Source of the DNA: an uncultured Haliea sp.
GTDB taxonomy: Bacteria; Pseudomonadota; Gammaproteobacteria; Pseudomonadales; Halieaceae
Length of the DNA stretch: 64,000 bases
Assembly: GCA_913061145.1 (NCBI GenBank)
Contig: CAJXUQ010000017.1
Span: 1-64,000 of the forward strand
Direction: 5' to 3'
This document shows, piece after piece, positions 1 through 9,638 of this stretch; the first letter of the stretch is position 1, and each line of letters begins with the position of its first letter. Position numbers and translations under genes: made by a program. Under the pieces are notes generated by a model. The model made no database searches and was not told the DNA's origin. It saw nothing but the letters and a program-made list of their open reading frames with translations.

Positions 1-47
1 GAGATTTCTGCCTGTCTCGTGGGCTCGGAGATGTGTATAAGAGACAG
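1..47 (+). other. Illumina Nextera adapter with i7 index (assembly artefact)
   Basis: Bases 14-47 are identical to the 34-base Nextera read-2 transposase adapter, ending in the 19-base mosaic end (29-47). The bases before it fit the rest of the index primer: GAGAT at 1-5 is the P7 primer end and TTCTGCCT at 6-13 is, from memory, the N703 index in adapter orientation. The genome therefore begins at base 48. This is library DNA left in the assembly and marks the contig end; it also explains why the asd gene that often precedes fimV is absent. Confidence 0.96.
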
Positions 48-156
48 GATTAAACCTTTGCGTTACAACATACTTGCGGTATCTTCGGAGTCGTCATAAA
101 GGGGCTCGAGCTGCGTAAAAGTCGGCTCAGGGGATGGCAGGGGAGCATAACAAGGC

Positions 157-2496
157 GTGTTTATGGCTCGAAAGAAGCGGTTGGCAGTAGCACTGGCAGC
201 CTTGGGGTGCCTGCAAGCAGGTTCTGTTTGGGCATTGGGGCTTGGCGAACTTTCGCTGAATTCGTTTCTGAACGAACCGTTGCGGGCGGAAGTCGGTCTG
301 CTGGATGTTGGCAGCCTCGATCAGGACCAGATTCGCGTCAGGCTCGCGACGGCAGATGACTTCGACCGGCTAGGCATCGACCGTGCCTATTTCCTGACGG
401 GCATCAGCTTTGAAGTCCAGGTGGATAAAAACGGTCGCGGCAAGATCATCCTCACCTCGGAAGACCCGGTGCTTGAACCCTACCTCGACTTTATCGTCGA
501 GGCGCGCTGGCCCTCTGGCCGTTTATTGCGCAATTACACGGTGCTCGTTGATCCACCTGCTTTTGAATCTCAGGGCACGACGGTGTCGGCCACGCGTCGC
601 GTGGCTGAAGTCGAGGGTACGCCAGAACCGGCCACCACTGAGGTCGAAGTGGTGCCGGAGGGCACGCGCGTGGGCATGCGCGAATCCAGCCTCGCGCCGG
701 GGGCGATGCCCGAACGAAATTTTAGTGCAGGCACCGCTGCCGAGCCGGCGCCAGGTGCCCGCTACATGATTCGCCGCGACGAGACGCTGTGGACCATTGC
801 CCAGCGTGCCCGCCCGGAGGGTATTTCGGTGCAGCAGGCCATGCTGGAGATACAGCGTCTGAATCCGGATGCCTTTATCGACGGCAACATCAATCGCATC
901 AAGGCGGGATACATTATCTACCTGCCGGATAGTAGCGATGTCAATGCCAGTGAGACCGACGTCGCGGCTGTGCTCGCAGAAGTGCGTCAGCAAAATGAAG
1001 ACTGGCGCGCCGGCAGGGCTTCCACACCCTCGTCTGCCGGACCGGCGCTGCGGATTTCCGCAGGCGCGGCGAATGACGATGCCACCCCGGGCAGTACTGG
1101 TGATGAAGAGGCCGCCACCGACAGCGATCCAGCAATCAATGCCGCCAGTGCCGCAACCGAGAGTGCGCCCGTTTCCACGGCAGACGCTGAGGCCATACAG
1201 GGTGAGCGTGATGCGTTTGCGGAACAGTTGACTCGCCTCACTGAACGTCTGGACGCGCTGGAGCGTATTGTTGAGGTGAAAGACGCTGAAATTGCCTCTC
1301 TGCAGCAGGCTCTCGCTGCGGCGGAGGCATCCTCGTCCAGCGCAGCGGCGGCTGAGCCCGCGGCGGTTACACCGGTGCCGTCCGTTGCGGAGGTACAGCC
1401 ACAGCCACAACCCGTAGCGCCAGAGGCATCAGGGGGCATGGGCGTCTGGCCCTATGTCGCGGGTGGCGGGCTGTTGGCGCTGCTGCTCGGCGGCCTGCTG
1501 TGGCGGCGTCGGCAGAATGACACAAGCGAGGAACCTGCCGCTCTGGTGCCCGTCGCTCGCCCGCGGCAGAAAGAGGCCGATGCCTTTGACGACATCCAAC
1601 TGCAGGACCACGCGGTTGAGTTCGATGACGAGAGCAGCGATGCCGAACCGGCCGCAATGCCGGCTGCGTCCGGAGACGATACAACCCTGCAGCGCGGCGG
1701 ACAGCGCGGCTACGGTGAGCGCAAGCACGATGAATACGCCTCCGACGTTGATGCCGGAGATGCTCTCGCCGAGGCAGATATCTACATTGCCTACGGGCGC
1801 TACAGTCAGGCGATGGAATTGTTGCGCAAGGCGACCAGGTCCGACCCGGACAACGCCTCTTACCACCTGAAATTACTCGGTCTTGCGGCGGAAATGGGCG
1901 ACCGCGATGAAGCCGACCAGCAGATGATGGAGCTGCAGCGCATCGGTGATGCAGACAGTATTGCCCGGGCGGAGCAGCTGTTGGCTGATGCCAGATTGTC
2001 AGGCGCAGGCGAGCGTGCCGGGGAGCCCGCGGATTTCTCGTCCGCAAGCGATCTCAGCGGGGATCTTGACGACAGCGGTTTCCTGTCTGATTTCAGTGAT
2101 AAGCCCGCGTCCAAGCCTGCGGCGAAGCAGGCCGAAGACCTCTCGGCCGAGCTGCCCGAGCTTGATGAGTTGGGCAGCCTCGACGCGCGCGATGCACTGG
2201 TACCTTCCGTTGACGAAGAACCTGAATTCCTCGACCTTGAAATCGAGGAGGGCAGTGTAGAAGACCTGGACCTCTCCGCCGACTTCGAGAAGGCGCGCAG
2301 TGGTGGCGACAGCAGTGAGGACGACTTCGTGTTCGCCGATGACGGCGACCCGATGTCGACCAAGCTGGACCTGGCGCGGGCTTACATCGACATGGGCGAT
2401 GACGATGGTGCGCGGCAGATCCTCGACGAGGTGATATCGGGCGGAAGCGCTGACCAGCAGCAGGAAGCACGGGAGTTGCTCGAGAGGCTTGGCTGA
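157..2496 (+). CDS. fimV: FimV-type inner-membrane hub protein with LysM and TPR domains
   Basis: FimV proteins bind peptidoglycan and organise polar type IV pili, secretion and cAMP signalling in Pseudomonas. The 779-residue product has a signal peptide (about 1-30), a conserved N-terminal FimV domain, a LysM peptidoglycan-binding domain (about 202-256), an Ala/Glu-rich coiled coil (about 350-390) and one membrane helix (about 430-450). An acidic cytoplasmic part follows, with TPR-like helices (about 535-600), and the short conserved FimV C-terminal domain (about 735-779). The start is GTG 157 or, equally likely, ATG 163, which has AAGG at 152-155. The position before truA and the trp genes is the standard FimV location in pseudomonads. 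A possible promoter is TTGCGT 58-63 with TATCTT 80-85. Confidence 0.93.
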   Translation: MFMARKKRLAVALAALGCLQAGSVWALGLGELSLNSFLNEPLRAEVGLLDVGSLDQDQIRVRLATADDFDRLGIDRAYFLTGISFEVQVDKNGRGKIILTSEDPVLEPYLDFIVEARWPSGRLLRNYTVLVDPPAFESQGTTVSATRRVAEVEGTPEPATTEVEVVPEGTRVGMRESSLAPGAMPERNFSAGTAAEPAPGARYMIRRDETLWTIAQRARPEGISVQQAMLEIQRLNPDAFIDGNINRIKAGYIIYLPDSSDVNASETDVAAVLAEVRQQNEDWRAGRASTPSSAGPALRISAGAANDDATPGSTGDEEAATDSDPAINAASAATESAPVSTADAEAIQGERDAFAEQLTRLTERLDALERIVEVKDAEIASLQQALAAAEASSSSAAAAEPAAVTPVPSVAEVQPQPQPVAPEASGGMGVWPYVAGGGLLALLLGGLLWRRRQNDTSEEPAALVPVARPRQKEADAFDDIQLQDHAVEFDDESSDAEPAAMPAASGDDTTLQRGGQRGYGERKHDEYASDVDAGDALAEADIYIAYGRYSQAMELLRKATRSDPDNASYHLKLLGLAAEMGDRDEADQQMMELQRIGDADSIARAEQLLADARLSGAGERAGEPADFSSASDLSGDLDDSGFLSDFSDKPASKPAAKQAEDLSAELPELDELGSLDARDALVPSVDEEPEFLDLEIEEGSVEDLDLSADFEKARSGGDSSEDDFVFADDGDPMSTKLDLARAYIDMGDDDGARQILDEVISGGSADQQQEARELLERLG

Positions 2497-3334
2497 TTCA
2501 GGCGCAGATCGGGTATTCGCCAGTACATCGCTTCCTCCCGGGACCCGCATTGCCTGTCGTATAGAGTACGACGGTAGTGCTTACCACGGCTGGCAGGCGC
2601 AGCTGAAATCACCCTCACCCACCGTGCAGGGCGCCCTTGAGCATGCGCTCGAGCGCGTTGCTGCGCAGCCTGTCAGAGTCCACTGTGCGGGTCGCACAGA
2701 CGCGGGTGTTCACGGCCACGCCCAGATTATTCATTTCGACGCCCCCTGTGCCCGCAGCGCGAAAGCCTGGGTGCTGGGTGGCAACAGCCACCTGCCGCCG
2801 GACATTCGCATACACTGGGCGCAGCCAGTGGCGGAGACCTTTCATGCCCGTTTTTCCGCACTGGCCCGACGTTACCGCTACATCATTGCCAATGGCACCG
2901 TGCGTCCGGCCCTGTGCCACCGGCAGCTGACCTGGCAGAGAAAGCCGCTGCAGGCGGAGCGCATGCACACCGCAGCGCAGGCATTACTTGGTGAGCAGGA
3001 TTTCAGTGCCTTTCGCGCCGCCGCCTGCCAGTCCAGGACACCGTTTCGCCACGTCAATCACTGCACCGTCCGGCGTTACGGCGAGCTTCTGGTCATTGAT
3101 ATCGAAGCCAATGCCTTTCTCCACCACATGGTGCGCAATATCGCAGGCAGTCTGATGGCGGTGGGCAGTGGCGAGCAGCCGCTCGACTGGATTGCGGCGC
3201 TGTTGCAGGGGAAGGATCGAACGCGCGCAGCCGAAACGGCGCCCGCAGAGGGCCTTTACCTGGTGGATGTCAGCTACCCATCACAGTTTGGCCTGCCTGC
3301 CACACCTCCCGGGCCGCTTGTTTTACCGGGTTAA
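2489..3334 (+). CDS. truA: tRNA pseudouridine(38-40) synthase TruA
   Basis: TruA converts uridines 38-40 of the tRNA anticodon stem to pseudouridine. The catalytic aspartate lies in the motif GRTDAGVHG (Asp71 counted from the chosen start), and the downstream HHMVRNIAGSL segment is typical of the family. No ATG or GTG is available before the conserved core, so I take TTG at 2489, which overlaps the end of fimV by 8 bases and implies translational coupling. At 281 residues it is slightly longer than E. coli TruA because of a divergent N-terminal extension of about 18 residues. Confidence 0.94.
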   Translation: MADSGADRVFASTSLPPGTRIACRIEYDGSAYHGWQAQLKSPSPTVQGALEHALERVAAQPVRVHCAGRTDAGVHGHAQIIHFDAPCARSAKAWVLGGNSHLPPDIRIHWAQPVAETFHARFSALARRYRYIIANGTVRPALCHRQLTWQRKPLQAERMHTAAQALLGEQDFSAFRAAACQSRTPFRHVNHCTVRRYGELLVIDIEANAFLHHMVRNIAGSLMAVGSGEQPLDWIAALLQGKDRTRAAETAPAEGLYLVDVSYPSQFGLPATPPGPLVLPG

Positions 3335-3363
3335 AGACACTGCGCAGCCGGGTCTGCTATCAT
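3334..3363 (+). promoter_or_regulatory. Predicted sigma-70 promoter for the trp genes
   Basis: AAGACA at 3334-3339 and TATCAT at 3358-3363 lie 18 bases apart, immediately after the truA stop and 36 bases before the trpF GTG. The match is 4/6 and 5/6. I see no trp leader peptide or attenuator hairpin between this site and trpF. Confidence 0.4.
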
Positions 3364-3398
3364 CCGCCGCCTTCGTCAGGCAATCACCGATCGATACT

Positions 3399-4016
3399 GT
3401 GGCCAGAACCCTTGTCAAGATATGTGGTATTACCCGTGTCACGGATGCCATCGCGGCCAGTGCAGCCGGGGCTGATGCCATTGGCCTGGTGTTTTACGCG
3501 CCAAGCAAACGCTGTGTTGATGTTTCCCTGGCTGCGGAGATTGTCGCGGCGTTGCCGCCCTTTGTCTCGGTTGTGGCCTTGTTCGTTGATGCCACTGCAG
3601 ATGAAATCCATGGCACTCTGCAGCGCGTACCCGTAGATTGCATACAGTTTCATGGCGATGAATCGGCGGCTTTCTGTGCCCAGTTCGACCGGCCTTACCT
3701 GAAAGCCTTGCGGATGCGGCCGGGGATGGACGTTACGGCCGTCGCGGCAGGCTATCCGGGTGCCAGAGGGTTGTTGCTGGATAGCTGGCAACCGGGTGTC
3801 CCCGGCGGCACCGGGCAGACCTTCGACTGGTCGACGATACCTGAGCGGCTGCCACGCCCCCTGGTGCTGGCAGGTGGCCTTGACGAACGCAATGTCGCCG
3901 CCGCAATCGCCGCCGTGAGACCCGCCGCCGTAGACGTAAGCGGTGGTGTGGAAAACGCGCCGGGTATCAAGGATGCGGCTAAAATGCAGCGTTTCATCGC
4001 TGCCGTGCACAGCTGA
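3399..4016 (+). CDS. trpF: Phosphoribosylanthranilate isomerase
   Basis: TrpF catalyses the third step of tryptophan synthesis, isomerising N-(5-phosphoribosyl)anthranilate to the carboxyphenylamino-deoxyribulose phosphate. It is a single TIM barrel. The N-terminal VKICGITR motif carries the catalytic cysteine and the C-terminal [10 protein letters not shown] and [11 protein letters not shown] motifs form the phosphate site. The open frame extends back to 3168 inside truA, but family proteins begin immediately before VKICG, so GTG 3399 is preferred, giving 205 residues. No strong ribosome binding site is visible. It is followed 20 bases later by trpB. Confidence 0.94.
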   Translation: MARTLVKICGITRVTDAIAASAAGADAIGLVFYAPSKRCVDVSLAAEIVAALPPFVSVVALFVDATADEIHGTLQRVPVDCIQFHGDESAAFCAQFDRPYLKALRMRPGMDVTAVAAGYPGARGLLLDSWQPGVPGGTGQTFDWSTIPERLPRPLVLAGGLDERNVAAAIAAVRPAAVDVSGGVENAPGIKDAAKMQRFIAAVHS

Positions 4017-4036
4017 CTTTTGCAGGGGAAGACCTC

Positions 4037-5257
4037 ATGACGACGGATATCAACACGAAACTCTTTGCCTCGGTTCCCGATGCTGATGGGCGCTTCGGTG
4101 TCTACGGTGGCAAATTTGTCGCTGAGACGCTCATGTCGGCGCTCTCTGAACTCGAAATCCTGTACCGCAGGCTCGCTGACGACCCGGAATTCCAGCGCGA
4201 GTTGGACGAAGACCTCGCGCACTATGTCGGGCGGCCGTCGCCACTTTACGAGGCGCGCCGCTGGTCCGATCGGGTCGGCGGCGCTCGTATCCTGCTGAAG
4301 CGCGAGGACCTGAACCACACGGGCGCACACAAGGTCAACAATACGGTAGGGCAGGCGCTGCTGGCCAAACATATGGGTAAGCGGCGCGTGATTGCCGAGA
4401 CAGGTGCGGGTCAGCATGGTGTAGCCACGGCGACGATCGCCGCCCGCCTGGGTCTCGAGTGCCACGTCTTCATGGGTGAAGAGGATGTGCGGCGGCAGGC
4501 GCTTAATGTGTACCGCATGAAATTGCTCGGCGCTACTGTCGTACCGGTCACGTCGGGCTCCCGTACCCTCAAGGACGCCATGAACGAAGCCATGCGTGAC
4601 TGGGTGACCAACGTCGATGACACCTTCTACATTATCGGCACCGTAGCGGGCCCACACCCTTATCCCATGCTGGTTCGCGATTTCCAGTGTGTGATCGGTC
4701 GGGAGGCGCGCGCCCAGTCCCTGGCGCAAACCGGGCGCCTGCCCGACGCACTGGTCGCCTGTGTGGGCGGTGGCTCCAATGCCATCGGCCTGTTTCATCC
4801 CTTCCTTGAGGATGAGTCGGTCGCCATGTACGGTGTGGAAGCCGGCGGCCACGGCGTTGCCACTGGAGAGCACGCCGCACCGCTCACAGCGGGCACGCCC
4901 GGTGTTCTGCATGGCAACCGCACCTACCTGATGCAGGACGAGGATGGCCAGATCATGCACACACACTCGGTGTCTGCCGGTCTTGACTACCCTGGTGTGG
5001 GACCCGAGCACTCCTGGCTCAAGGATGTTGGTCGGGTAAATTACGTCACGGCAGACGATGCCGAAGCACTGGCAGCGTTTCACGACCTGACGCGCACCGA
5101 AGGGATCATGCCGGCCCTGGAGAGCGCCCATGCCCTGGCCTATGCGGGCCGGCTGGCCGCCACCATGACGCCGGAGCAGACGATTATCGTCAACCTGTCT
5201 GGCCGCGGCGACAAGGACATACATACGGTAGCCGATATCGACGGTATCGACTTCTGA
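4037..5257 (+). CDS. trpB: Tryptophan synthase beta chain
   Basis: TrpB condenses indole with L-serine to make tryptophan, using pyridoxal phosphate and receiving indole through a tunnel from TrpA. The product is 406 residues, normal length. The PLP lysine is Lys99 in the motif HTGAHKVNN; the GGGSNAIG phosphate loop and the C-terminal [10 protein letters not shown] motif are intact. The AGGGGAAG ribosome binding site lies just before ATG 4037. It sits between trpF and trpA in a compact trpFBA unit. Confidence 0.97.
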   Translation: MTTDINTKLFASVPDADGRFGVYGGKFVAETLMSALSELEILYRRLADDPEFQRELDEDLAHYVGRPSPLYEARRWSDRVGGARILLKREDLNHTGAHKVNNTVGQALLAKHMGKRRVIAETGAGQHGVATATIAARLGLECHVFMGEEDVRRQALNVYRMKLLGATVVPVTSGSRTLKDAMNEAMRDWVTNVDDTFYIIGTVAGPHPYPMLVRDFQCVIGREARAQSLAQTGRLPDALVACVGGGSNAIGLFHPFLEDESVAMYGVEAGGHGVATGEHAAPLTAGTPGVLHGNRTYLMQDEDGQIMHTHSVSAGLDYPGVGPEHSWLKDVGRVNYVTADDAEALAAFHDLTRTEGIMPALESAHALAYAGRLAATMTPEQTIIVNLSGRGDKDIHTVADIDGIDF

Positions 5258-5282
5258 ACAGGAATCACGAGGAGAACATGCA

Positions 5283-6104
5283 GTGAGCAAGATAGCCGGG
5301 CGCTTCCAGCAGCTCGCCGCCCAGGGCCGGAAGGCGCTGGTGCCCTATATCGTGGCGGGAGACCCCGACCTGGCGAGCACGGTACCGCTGATGCACGCCC
5401 TCGTGGCCGCCGGTGCAGACATTATCGAGCTGGGTGTGCCGTTCTCGGACCCCATGTCGGAGGGTCCGGTTATCCAGAAGGCCCATGAGCGCGCGCTTGC
5501 CAGTGGAGCCCGCCTGCGCGATGCGCTTGCCATGGTCGCAACGTTCCGCGAGCGAGATCCGGAAACGCCGGTGTTGCTCATGGGATATGCCAACCCGGTT
5601 GAGCACATGGGCTATGCCCGCTTTGCAGACGAGGCGGCGGCGGTCGGTCTGGACGGACTGTTGACGGTCGACATACCCCCGGAGGAGGTCGCCGGTGTCA
5701 ACGCCGAGCTGCATCGCGTGGGTCTGGACAATATCTTCCTGGTAGCACCCACCACCCCCAGGGCGCGCATACAGTCGATCGTGGATCAGGCCAGTGGCTT
5801 CATTTACTACGTGGCCCTGAAAGGCGTCACCGGTGCGGGGCACCTGGATGCCGAAGATGTGGCGCAGCACCTCGCGCACATTCGTGAGGCCACCACGCTG
5901 CCACTTGCTGTGGGCTTCGGGATCAAGGATGCCGATTCGGCGCGCCGCGTGGGCGCAGCCGCAGACGGTGTGGTGGTCGGCAGCGCATTGGTGGATACCA
6001 TCGCCCGGGCGGCCGCGCAGGGCGCGAGCCAGGAGGAACTGTTAAAAGCGGCAACGGAACTGGTTGCGAGTATCCGCGTGGGATTGGACAGCATCGCTTC
6101 CTAG
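5283..6104 (+). CDS. trpA: Tryptophan synthase alpha chain
   Basis: TrpA cleaves indole-3-glycerol phosphate to indole and glyceraldehyde 3-phosphate. At 273 residues it is normal length, and numbering coincides with E. coli near the active site. Catalytic Glu49 is present in IELGVPFSDP, but position 60, normally the second catalytic residue Asp60, is Glu in SDPMSEGPVIQ. The start is GTG 5283 with GAGGAGA upstream; an ATG at 5278 would be read out of frame and stops after two codons. The gene follows trpB by 25 bases. Confidence 0.95.
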   Translation: MSKIAGRFQQLAAQGRKALVPYIVAGDPDLASTVPLMHALVAAGADIIELGVPFSDPMSEGPVIQKAHERALASGARLRDALAMVATFRERDPETPVLLMGYANPVEHMGYARFADEAAAVGLDGLLTVDIPPEEVAGVNAELHRVGLDNIFLVAPTTPRARIQSIVDQASGFIYYVALKGVTGAGHLDAEDVAQHLAHIREATTLPLAVGFGIKDADSARRVGAAADGVVVGSALVDTIARAAAQGASQEELLKAATELVASIRVGLDSIAS

Positions 6105-6121
6105 AAGGCGCCGGCGGCGTC

Positions 6122-6127
6122 TATAAT
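6122..6127 (+). promoter_or_regulatory. Candidate -10 element upstream of accD
   Basis: A perfect TATAAT lies between the trpA stop and accD, 24 bases before the accD ATG. No good -35 hexamer is visible at 16-18 bases upstream (TTCCTA at 6098-6103 is the nearest), so this is a weak promoter call for the accD-folC unit. Confidence 0.35.
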
Positions 6128-6150
6128 GGTGCCACCAAACGGGGGATGCC

Positions 6151-7092
6151 ATGAGCTGGATTGACAAGATACTGCCTTCTGGAGTGCGCAAAGAAGAGGG
6201 CGCCCGCCGCTCCAGCGTGCCCGAGGGACTGTGGAAGAAGTGCGTCAAATGTGATGCCGTGTTGTATCGGCCTGACGTCGAGCGCAACGACGACGTCTGT
6301 CCGAAATGTGATCACCATATGCGCATTGGTGCCCGGCGCCGTCTGGACATCTTCCTTGACCGGGAGGGACGGCAGGAGATCCTTGCGGATATCGAGCCTG
6401 TTGATCGACTGAAATTTCGCGATAAAAAGCGCTATCGCGACCGCCTTTCTGCTGCGCAGAAGGCCACCGGCGAGAAAGACGCGCTGGTCGCCATGCGCGG
6501 TACCCTGCAGGGAATGCCGCTGGTCACGGTCGCGTTCGAGTTTGCTTTCCACGGGGGCTCAATGGGCTACGCGGTTGGCGAAAAGTTCACCCGCGCCGCG
6601 CAACTGGCACTCAAGGAGCGGATTCCACTGGTGTGCTTTTCGGCGTCCGGTGGAGCACGCATGCAGGAAGCGCTGATCTCCCTGATGCAAATGGCCAAGA
6701 CCAGTGCGGTCATCGAGCGCATGAAAGTCGCCGGTGTTCCCTACGTCTCGGTGATGACCGACCCTATCTACGGCGGTGTGTCCGCCTCACTGGCGCTGCT
6801 CGGCGATGTGAATATTGCCGAGCCGGACGCGCGGGCGGGTTTTGCGGGCCCGAATATCATCGAACAAACCATTCGCCAGAAGCTGCCCAAAGGCTTCCAG
6901 CGCAGCGAGTTCCTGCTCGAGCACGGTGCGATAGACATGATTGTGCATCGCAACGATATGCGCGACACGCTGGCCAGGCTGTTGGGCAAGTTTACCGGCC
7001 AGGTCCCTCTATCGCCTGAGGACGCCGAGGATGATGCCAGCAGTGCAGACGCCACCGGGGCAGCCGAGAGTATCGACCACACGGATGACTGA
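6151..7092 (+). CDS. accD: Acetyl-CoA carboxylase carboxyltransferase subunit beta
   Basis: AccD pairs with AccA to transfer the carboxyl group from biotin to acetyl-CoA, the committed step of fatty acid synthesis. The N-terminal four-cysteine zinc finger is visible as Cys31, Cys34, Cys50 and Cys53, followed by the crotonase-like carboxyltransferase fold with [21 protein letters not shown] as the oxyanion region. Length is 313 residues, normal. A GGGGG ribosome binding site precedes ATG 6151. The last codons overlap folC by 8 bases. Confidence 0.97.
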   Translation: MSWIDKILPSGVRKEEGARRSSVPEGLWKKCVKCDAVLYRPDVERNDDVCPKCDHHMRIGARRRLDIFLDREGRQEILADIEPVDRLKFRDKKRYRDRLSAAQKATGEKDALVAMRGTLQGMPLVTVAFEFAFHGGSMGYAVGEKFTRAAQLALKERIPLVCFSASGGARMQEALISLMQMAKTSAVIERMKVAGVPYVSVMTDPIYGGVSASLALLGDVNIAEPDARAGFAGPNIIEQTIRQKLPKGFQRSEFLLEHGAIDMIVHRNDMRDTLARLLGKFTGQVPLSPEDAEDDASSADATGAAESIDHTDD

Positions 7093-8365
7093 GCAATCGC
7101 TGGCCGAATGGCTGGCGCGGCTTGAAGCGCTGCACCCGCGGGAAATCGACCTGGGCCTGGAGCGTGTTGCGGCTGTGGCTCGCCGTCTGCAGGTGCTGCC
7201 GGTGGCTGTGCCTGTGGTTACCGTCGCGGGGACCAATGGCAAGGGGTCTGTGGTAGGTGCACTCGAGGCGCTGCTGACGCACAAGGGCCTCCGCACCGGC
7301 GTGTATACCTCGCCGCATCTGTTGCGCTTCAATGAGCGCATTCGCATTGGCGGTTGCGAAGCGGGTGACGCCCAGATTGTCTCTGCGCTGCAGACCATTG
7401 AGGCCGCGAGGGGGGACATCTCGCTCACGTACTTTGAGTTTGCAACCCTGGCTGGCCTGCTTCTGTTCCAGCGCGAGGTGGTGGACATTGTGGTGCTTGA
7501 GGTCGGCCTCGGTGGTCGCCTCGATGCGGTAAACATCGTCGACCCCAGTGTCGCTGTGATAACCAGCATCGCGCTGGATCATCAGGATTGGCTGGGGGAC
7601 AGCCTGGACGCAATTGCGCGCGAGAAGGCGGGAATCCTCCGGCCGGATATCCCCGCTGTGATGGCCTGCAGCGAGGTGCCTGCGGGGCTGGTCGAGGCCG
7701 TTGCGGCCAGTGGCGCGAGAGCCTATTGGTTCGGTGAGGCGTTTGGCGTCGAGCCCGCGGCGCAGCGTTGGGACGGCTGGGTGAGTGGCACAGCCGGAGC
7801 ACGACGCCTTTTGCCGGTGTCGCCTAACCCGGGGTTGCTGGCGCAAAACCTCTACGCTGCACTGCAGGCGCTGGAATGTCTCGGCCACCCGGTGTCCGAT
7901 GCGGAGGCGAGGGCGGTACTGCCGGCGCTGCAGCTGCCGGGGCGGCGGCAGGCCATGACCGTGGGCGGCATCGAGGTCGTTCTGGATGTGGCACACAATC
8001 CGGCAGCTGTGGCCAGGCTTGTTGAGTTTCTGCAGCACAGGCCCTGTGAGCAGAAAACCATCGCGGTTTTTTCCGCGATGGCGGACAAGGATATTCCCAG
8101 TATGCTGGACTTGATGTGCGGTGAGGTAGACGGCTGGTTTCTGGCAGATCAGCCGGGCAATGCCCGCGCCGCGACCGCCGCTGCGATTGCGGCCCATCTG
8201 CGCGCCGCGGGCGAAGGCATGATCAGTGTCAGTCGGAACCTGCGTCAAGCCCTCGCGCGGGCGCGCAGTGTCACAGCAGCAGGTGATCGGCTGCTGGTAT
8301 TCGGCTCCTTCCACACAGTTGCGGCGGCCATGTCCTGGCTGGCGCGAGAACGGGAAAAGGCGTAG
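7085..8365 (+). CDS. folC: Bifunctional dihydrofolate synthase / folylpolyglutamate synthase
   Basis: FolC adds glutamate to dihydropteroate and extends the polyglutamate tail of folates, using ATP. The Mur-ligase-type P-loop GTNGKGS is at residues 49-55, and the LDVAHNPAA motif marks the C-terminal glutamate ligase domain. The open frame runs back to 6941 inside accD, but the family N-terminus and the overlap with the accD stop favour ATG 7085, giving 426 residues. The accD-folC-dedD order is shared with E. coli and Pseudomonas. Confidence 0.95.
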   Translation: MTEQSLAEWLARLEALHPREIDLGLERVAAVARRLQVLPVAVPVVTVAGTNGKGSVVGALEALLTHKGLRTGVYTSPHLLRFNERIRIGGCEAGDAQIVSALQTIEAARGDISLTYFEFATLAGLLLFQREVVDIVVLEVGLGGRLDAVNIVDPSVAVITSIALDHQDWLGDSLDAIAREKAGILRPDIPAVMACSEVPAGLVEAVAASGARAYWFGEAFGVEPAAQRWDGWVSGTAGARRLLPVSPNPGLLAQNLYAALQALECLGHPVSDAEARAVLPALQLPGRRQAMTVGGIEVVLDVAHNPAAVARLVEFLQHRPCEQKTIAVFSAMADKDIPSMLDLMCGEVDGWFLADQPGNARAATAAAIAAHLRAAGEGMISVSRNLRQALARARSVTAAGDRLLVFGSFHTVAAAMSWLAREREKA

Positions 8366-8368
8366 TCC

Positions 8369-9019
8369 GTGAATGATATCCTCAAGCAACGCCTCGTCGG
8401 AGCGCTGATACTGGTCGCGCTCGGGGTGATTTTCTGGCCTATTATCTTTGTCGACCCCCAATCCGATGGCAGCATCGAGGACCTGCGCATTCCGCCACGC
8501 CCGCAGGTAGATACCACACCTATTGCCGCGCCGGATCCCACCGAGCTACGGGCTTCACCCAGTCTCGAGGGGGCGCTGGCTGAAGAGGAAGAGGCTGCCG
8601 AAGTTGGGGACGTTATGCCCTGGGCAGAATCCACGGCCGATGCAGCCGCAGGTGTCGAGCTGGCAGATGCTGGCGGTCCTGGACCCGAGATGGAAGAGAC
8701 CGAGCCAGCAGCGCCCCCGGGACCCGGTGAAACACGCGATGAGGCGCCGGTGCAGCCACAACTTGATGGCCAGGGTGTGCCTATTGCGTGGATGCTGCAG
8801 GTGGCCAGCGTCAGCAGCCAGGACAAGGCCGAGGCGCTGCGGCAGCGGCTTGAGGCCATGGGTGAAAAGGCCTGGGTGGACCCGGTAAACGTCGGTGGCC
8901 GGACCATGTACCGGGTCAACGTTGGCCCCAAGTTTGAACGCGCCCGTCTCGATACCCTGCGCCCGCAGGTCGATGCCGAATTCGGCGTCAAGTCCTTAGT
9001 GCGGCGGTATTTACCCTGA
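8369..9019 (+). CDS. dedD: SPOR-domain inner-membrane protein (DedD-like)
   Basis: DedD-type proteins are bitopic and bring a SPOR domain to denuded septal peptidoglycan during division. The 216-residue product has a short cytoplasmic end, one membrane helix at about 9-26, a long acidic Pro/Glu-rich linker and a C-terminal SPOR domain (about 136-212) with the usual QVASVSSQDKAEALRQRL start. The start codon is GTG 8369, three bases after folC. Family assignment is by architecture and neighbourhood, since linkers diverge quickly. Confidence 0.88.
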   Translation: MNDILKQRLVGALILVALGVIFWPIIFVDPQSDGSIEDLRIPPRPQVDTTPIAAPDPTELRASPSLEGALAEEEEAAEVGDVMPWAESTADAAAGVELADAGGPGPEMEETEPAAPPGPGETRDEAPVQPQLDGQGVPIAWMLQVASVSSQDKAEALRQRLEAMGEKAWVDPVNVGGRTMYRVNVGPKFERARLDTLRPQVDAEFGVKSLVRRYLP

Positions 9020-9031
9020 TGACGCGGCGCA

Positions 9032-9060
9032 TTGACTTTGGTGTGGTGAATCAAGCTGAT
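9032..9060 (+). promoter_or_regulatory. Possible promoter for cvpA-purF
   Basis: TTGACT at 9032-9037 is a 5/6 match to a -35 hexamer. The best element 17 bases downstream is GCTGAT (9055-9060), only 3/6. It lies just after the dedD stop. I saw no PurR operator palindrome here. Confidence 0.3.
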
Positions 9061-9086
9061 AGACTGCCGCCCCCGCAGGTCAGGCG

Positions 9087-9620
9087 ATGGCGGGAGGTAC
9101 AGTGCTGAACATTGATGCGCTCACCTGGGTGGACTGGGCGATTGTGGCGATCGTGGGCCTCTCGACGCTGCTTAGTCTGCTGCGGGGGTTTACCCGCGAG
9201 GCGCTCTCCCTTGCTGGCTGGATTGCCGCGTTTGTACTGGCCTATGTGTTCGCCGGCGAGTTGGCATCACGCCTGACGGGGCTGATCAGCAACCTGACGG
9301 CTCGTTACATTGCCGCGTGGCTGTTGATTCTGGTCGGGGTTTTACTGTGTACCGGCCTGGTCAGTCTGCTACTGGCGCAGCTGGTCAAGGCGACCGGCCT
9401 CGGAACGCTCGACCGCCTGCTGGGGACCATTTTCGGCTTTGCGCGCGGTGTCATTATTGTGTTGGTGCTGGTCTTCCTGGTCAGGGAGTTGTTACCGCCG
9501 CGCGACCAGGTCTGGCTGCATCAGGCCTATCTGATGCCTCAGGTTGACGCGCTGCTCGAATGGGCCATGCAGCGTCTGGGCGATTTCAATGCCGGTCGGC
9601 TGCCGGCGATGAGTCTCTGA
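9087..9620 (+). CDS. cvpA: CvpA family membrane protein
   Basis: CvpA is a polytopic inner-membrane protein named for colicin V production; its biochemical role is not settled. The 177-residue product has four hydrophobic helices (roughly 15-35, 40-60, 75-98 and 115-135 from ATG 9087), as expected for the family. Two starts compete: ATG 9087, and GTG 9102, which has a good GGGAGG at 9092-9097. It lies 18 bases before purF, the conserved cvpA-purF pair. Confidence 0.9.
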   Translation: MAGGTVLNIDALTWVDWAIVAIVGLSTLLSLLRGFTREALSLAGWIAAFVLAYVFAGELASRLTGLISNLTARYIAAWLLILVGVLLCTGLVSLLLAQLVKATGLGTLDRLLGTIFGFARGVIIVLVLVFLVRELLPPRDQVWLHQAYLMPQVDALLEWAMQRLGDFNAGRLPAMSL

Positions 9621-9638
9621 CAACGAGGAATATGCGGA

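Noticed and set aside
3168-3398. N-terminal extension of trpF within truA
   Set aside because: The frame is open by chance in the truA coding region; TrpF proteins begin right before VKICGITR.
3752-5290. 512-codon minus-strand frame across trpF, trpB and the trpA start
   Set aside because: Shadow of the trp genes; composition and lack of motifs show no independent coding signal.
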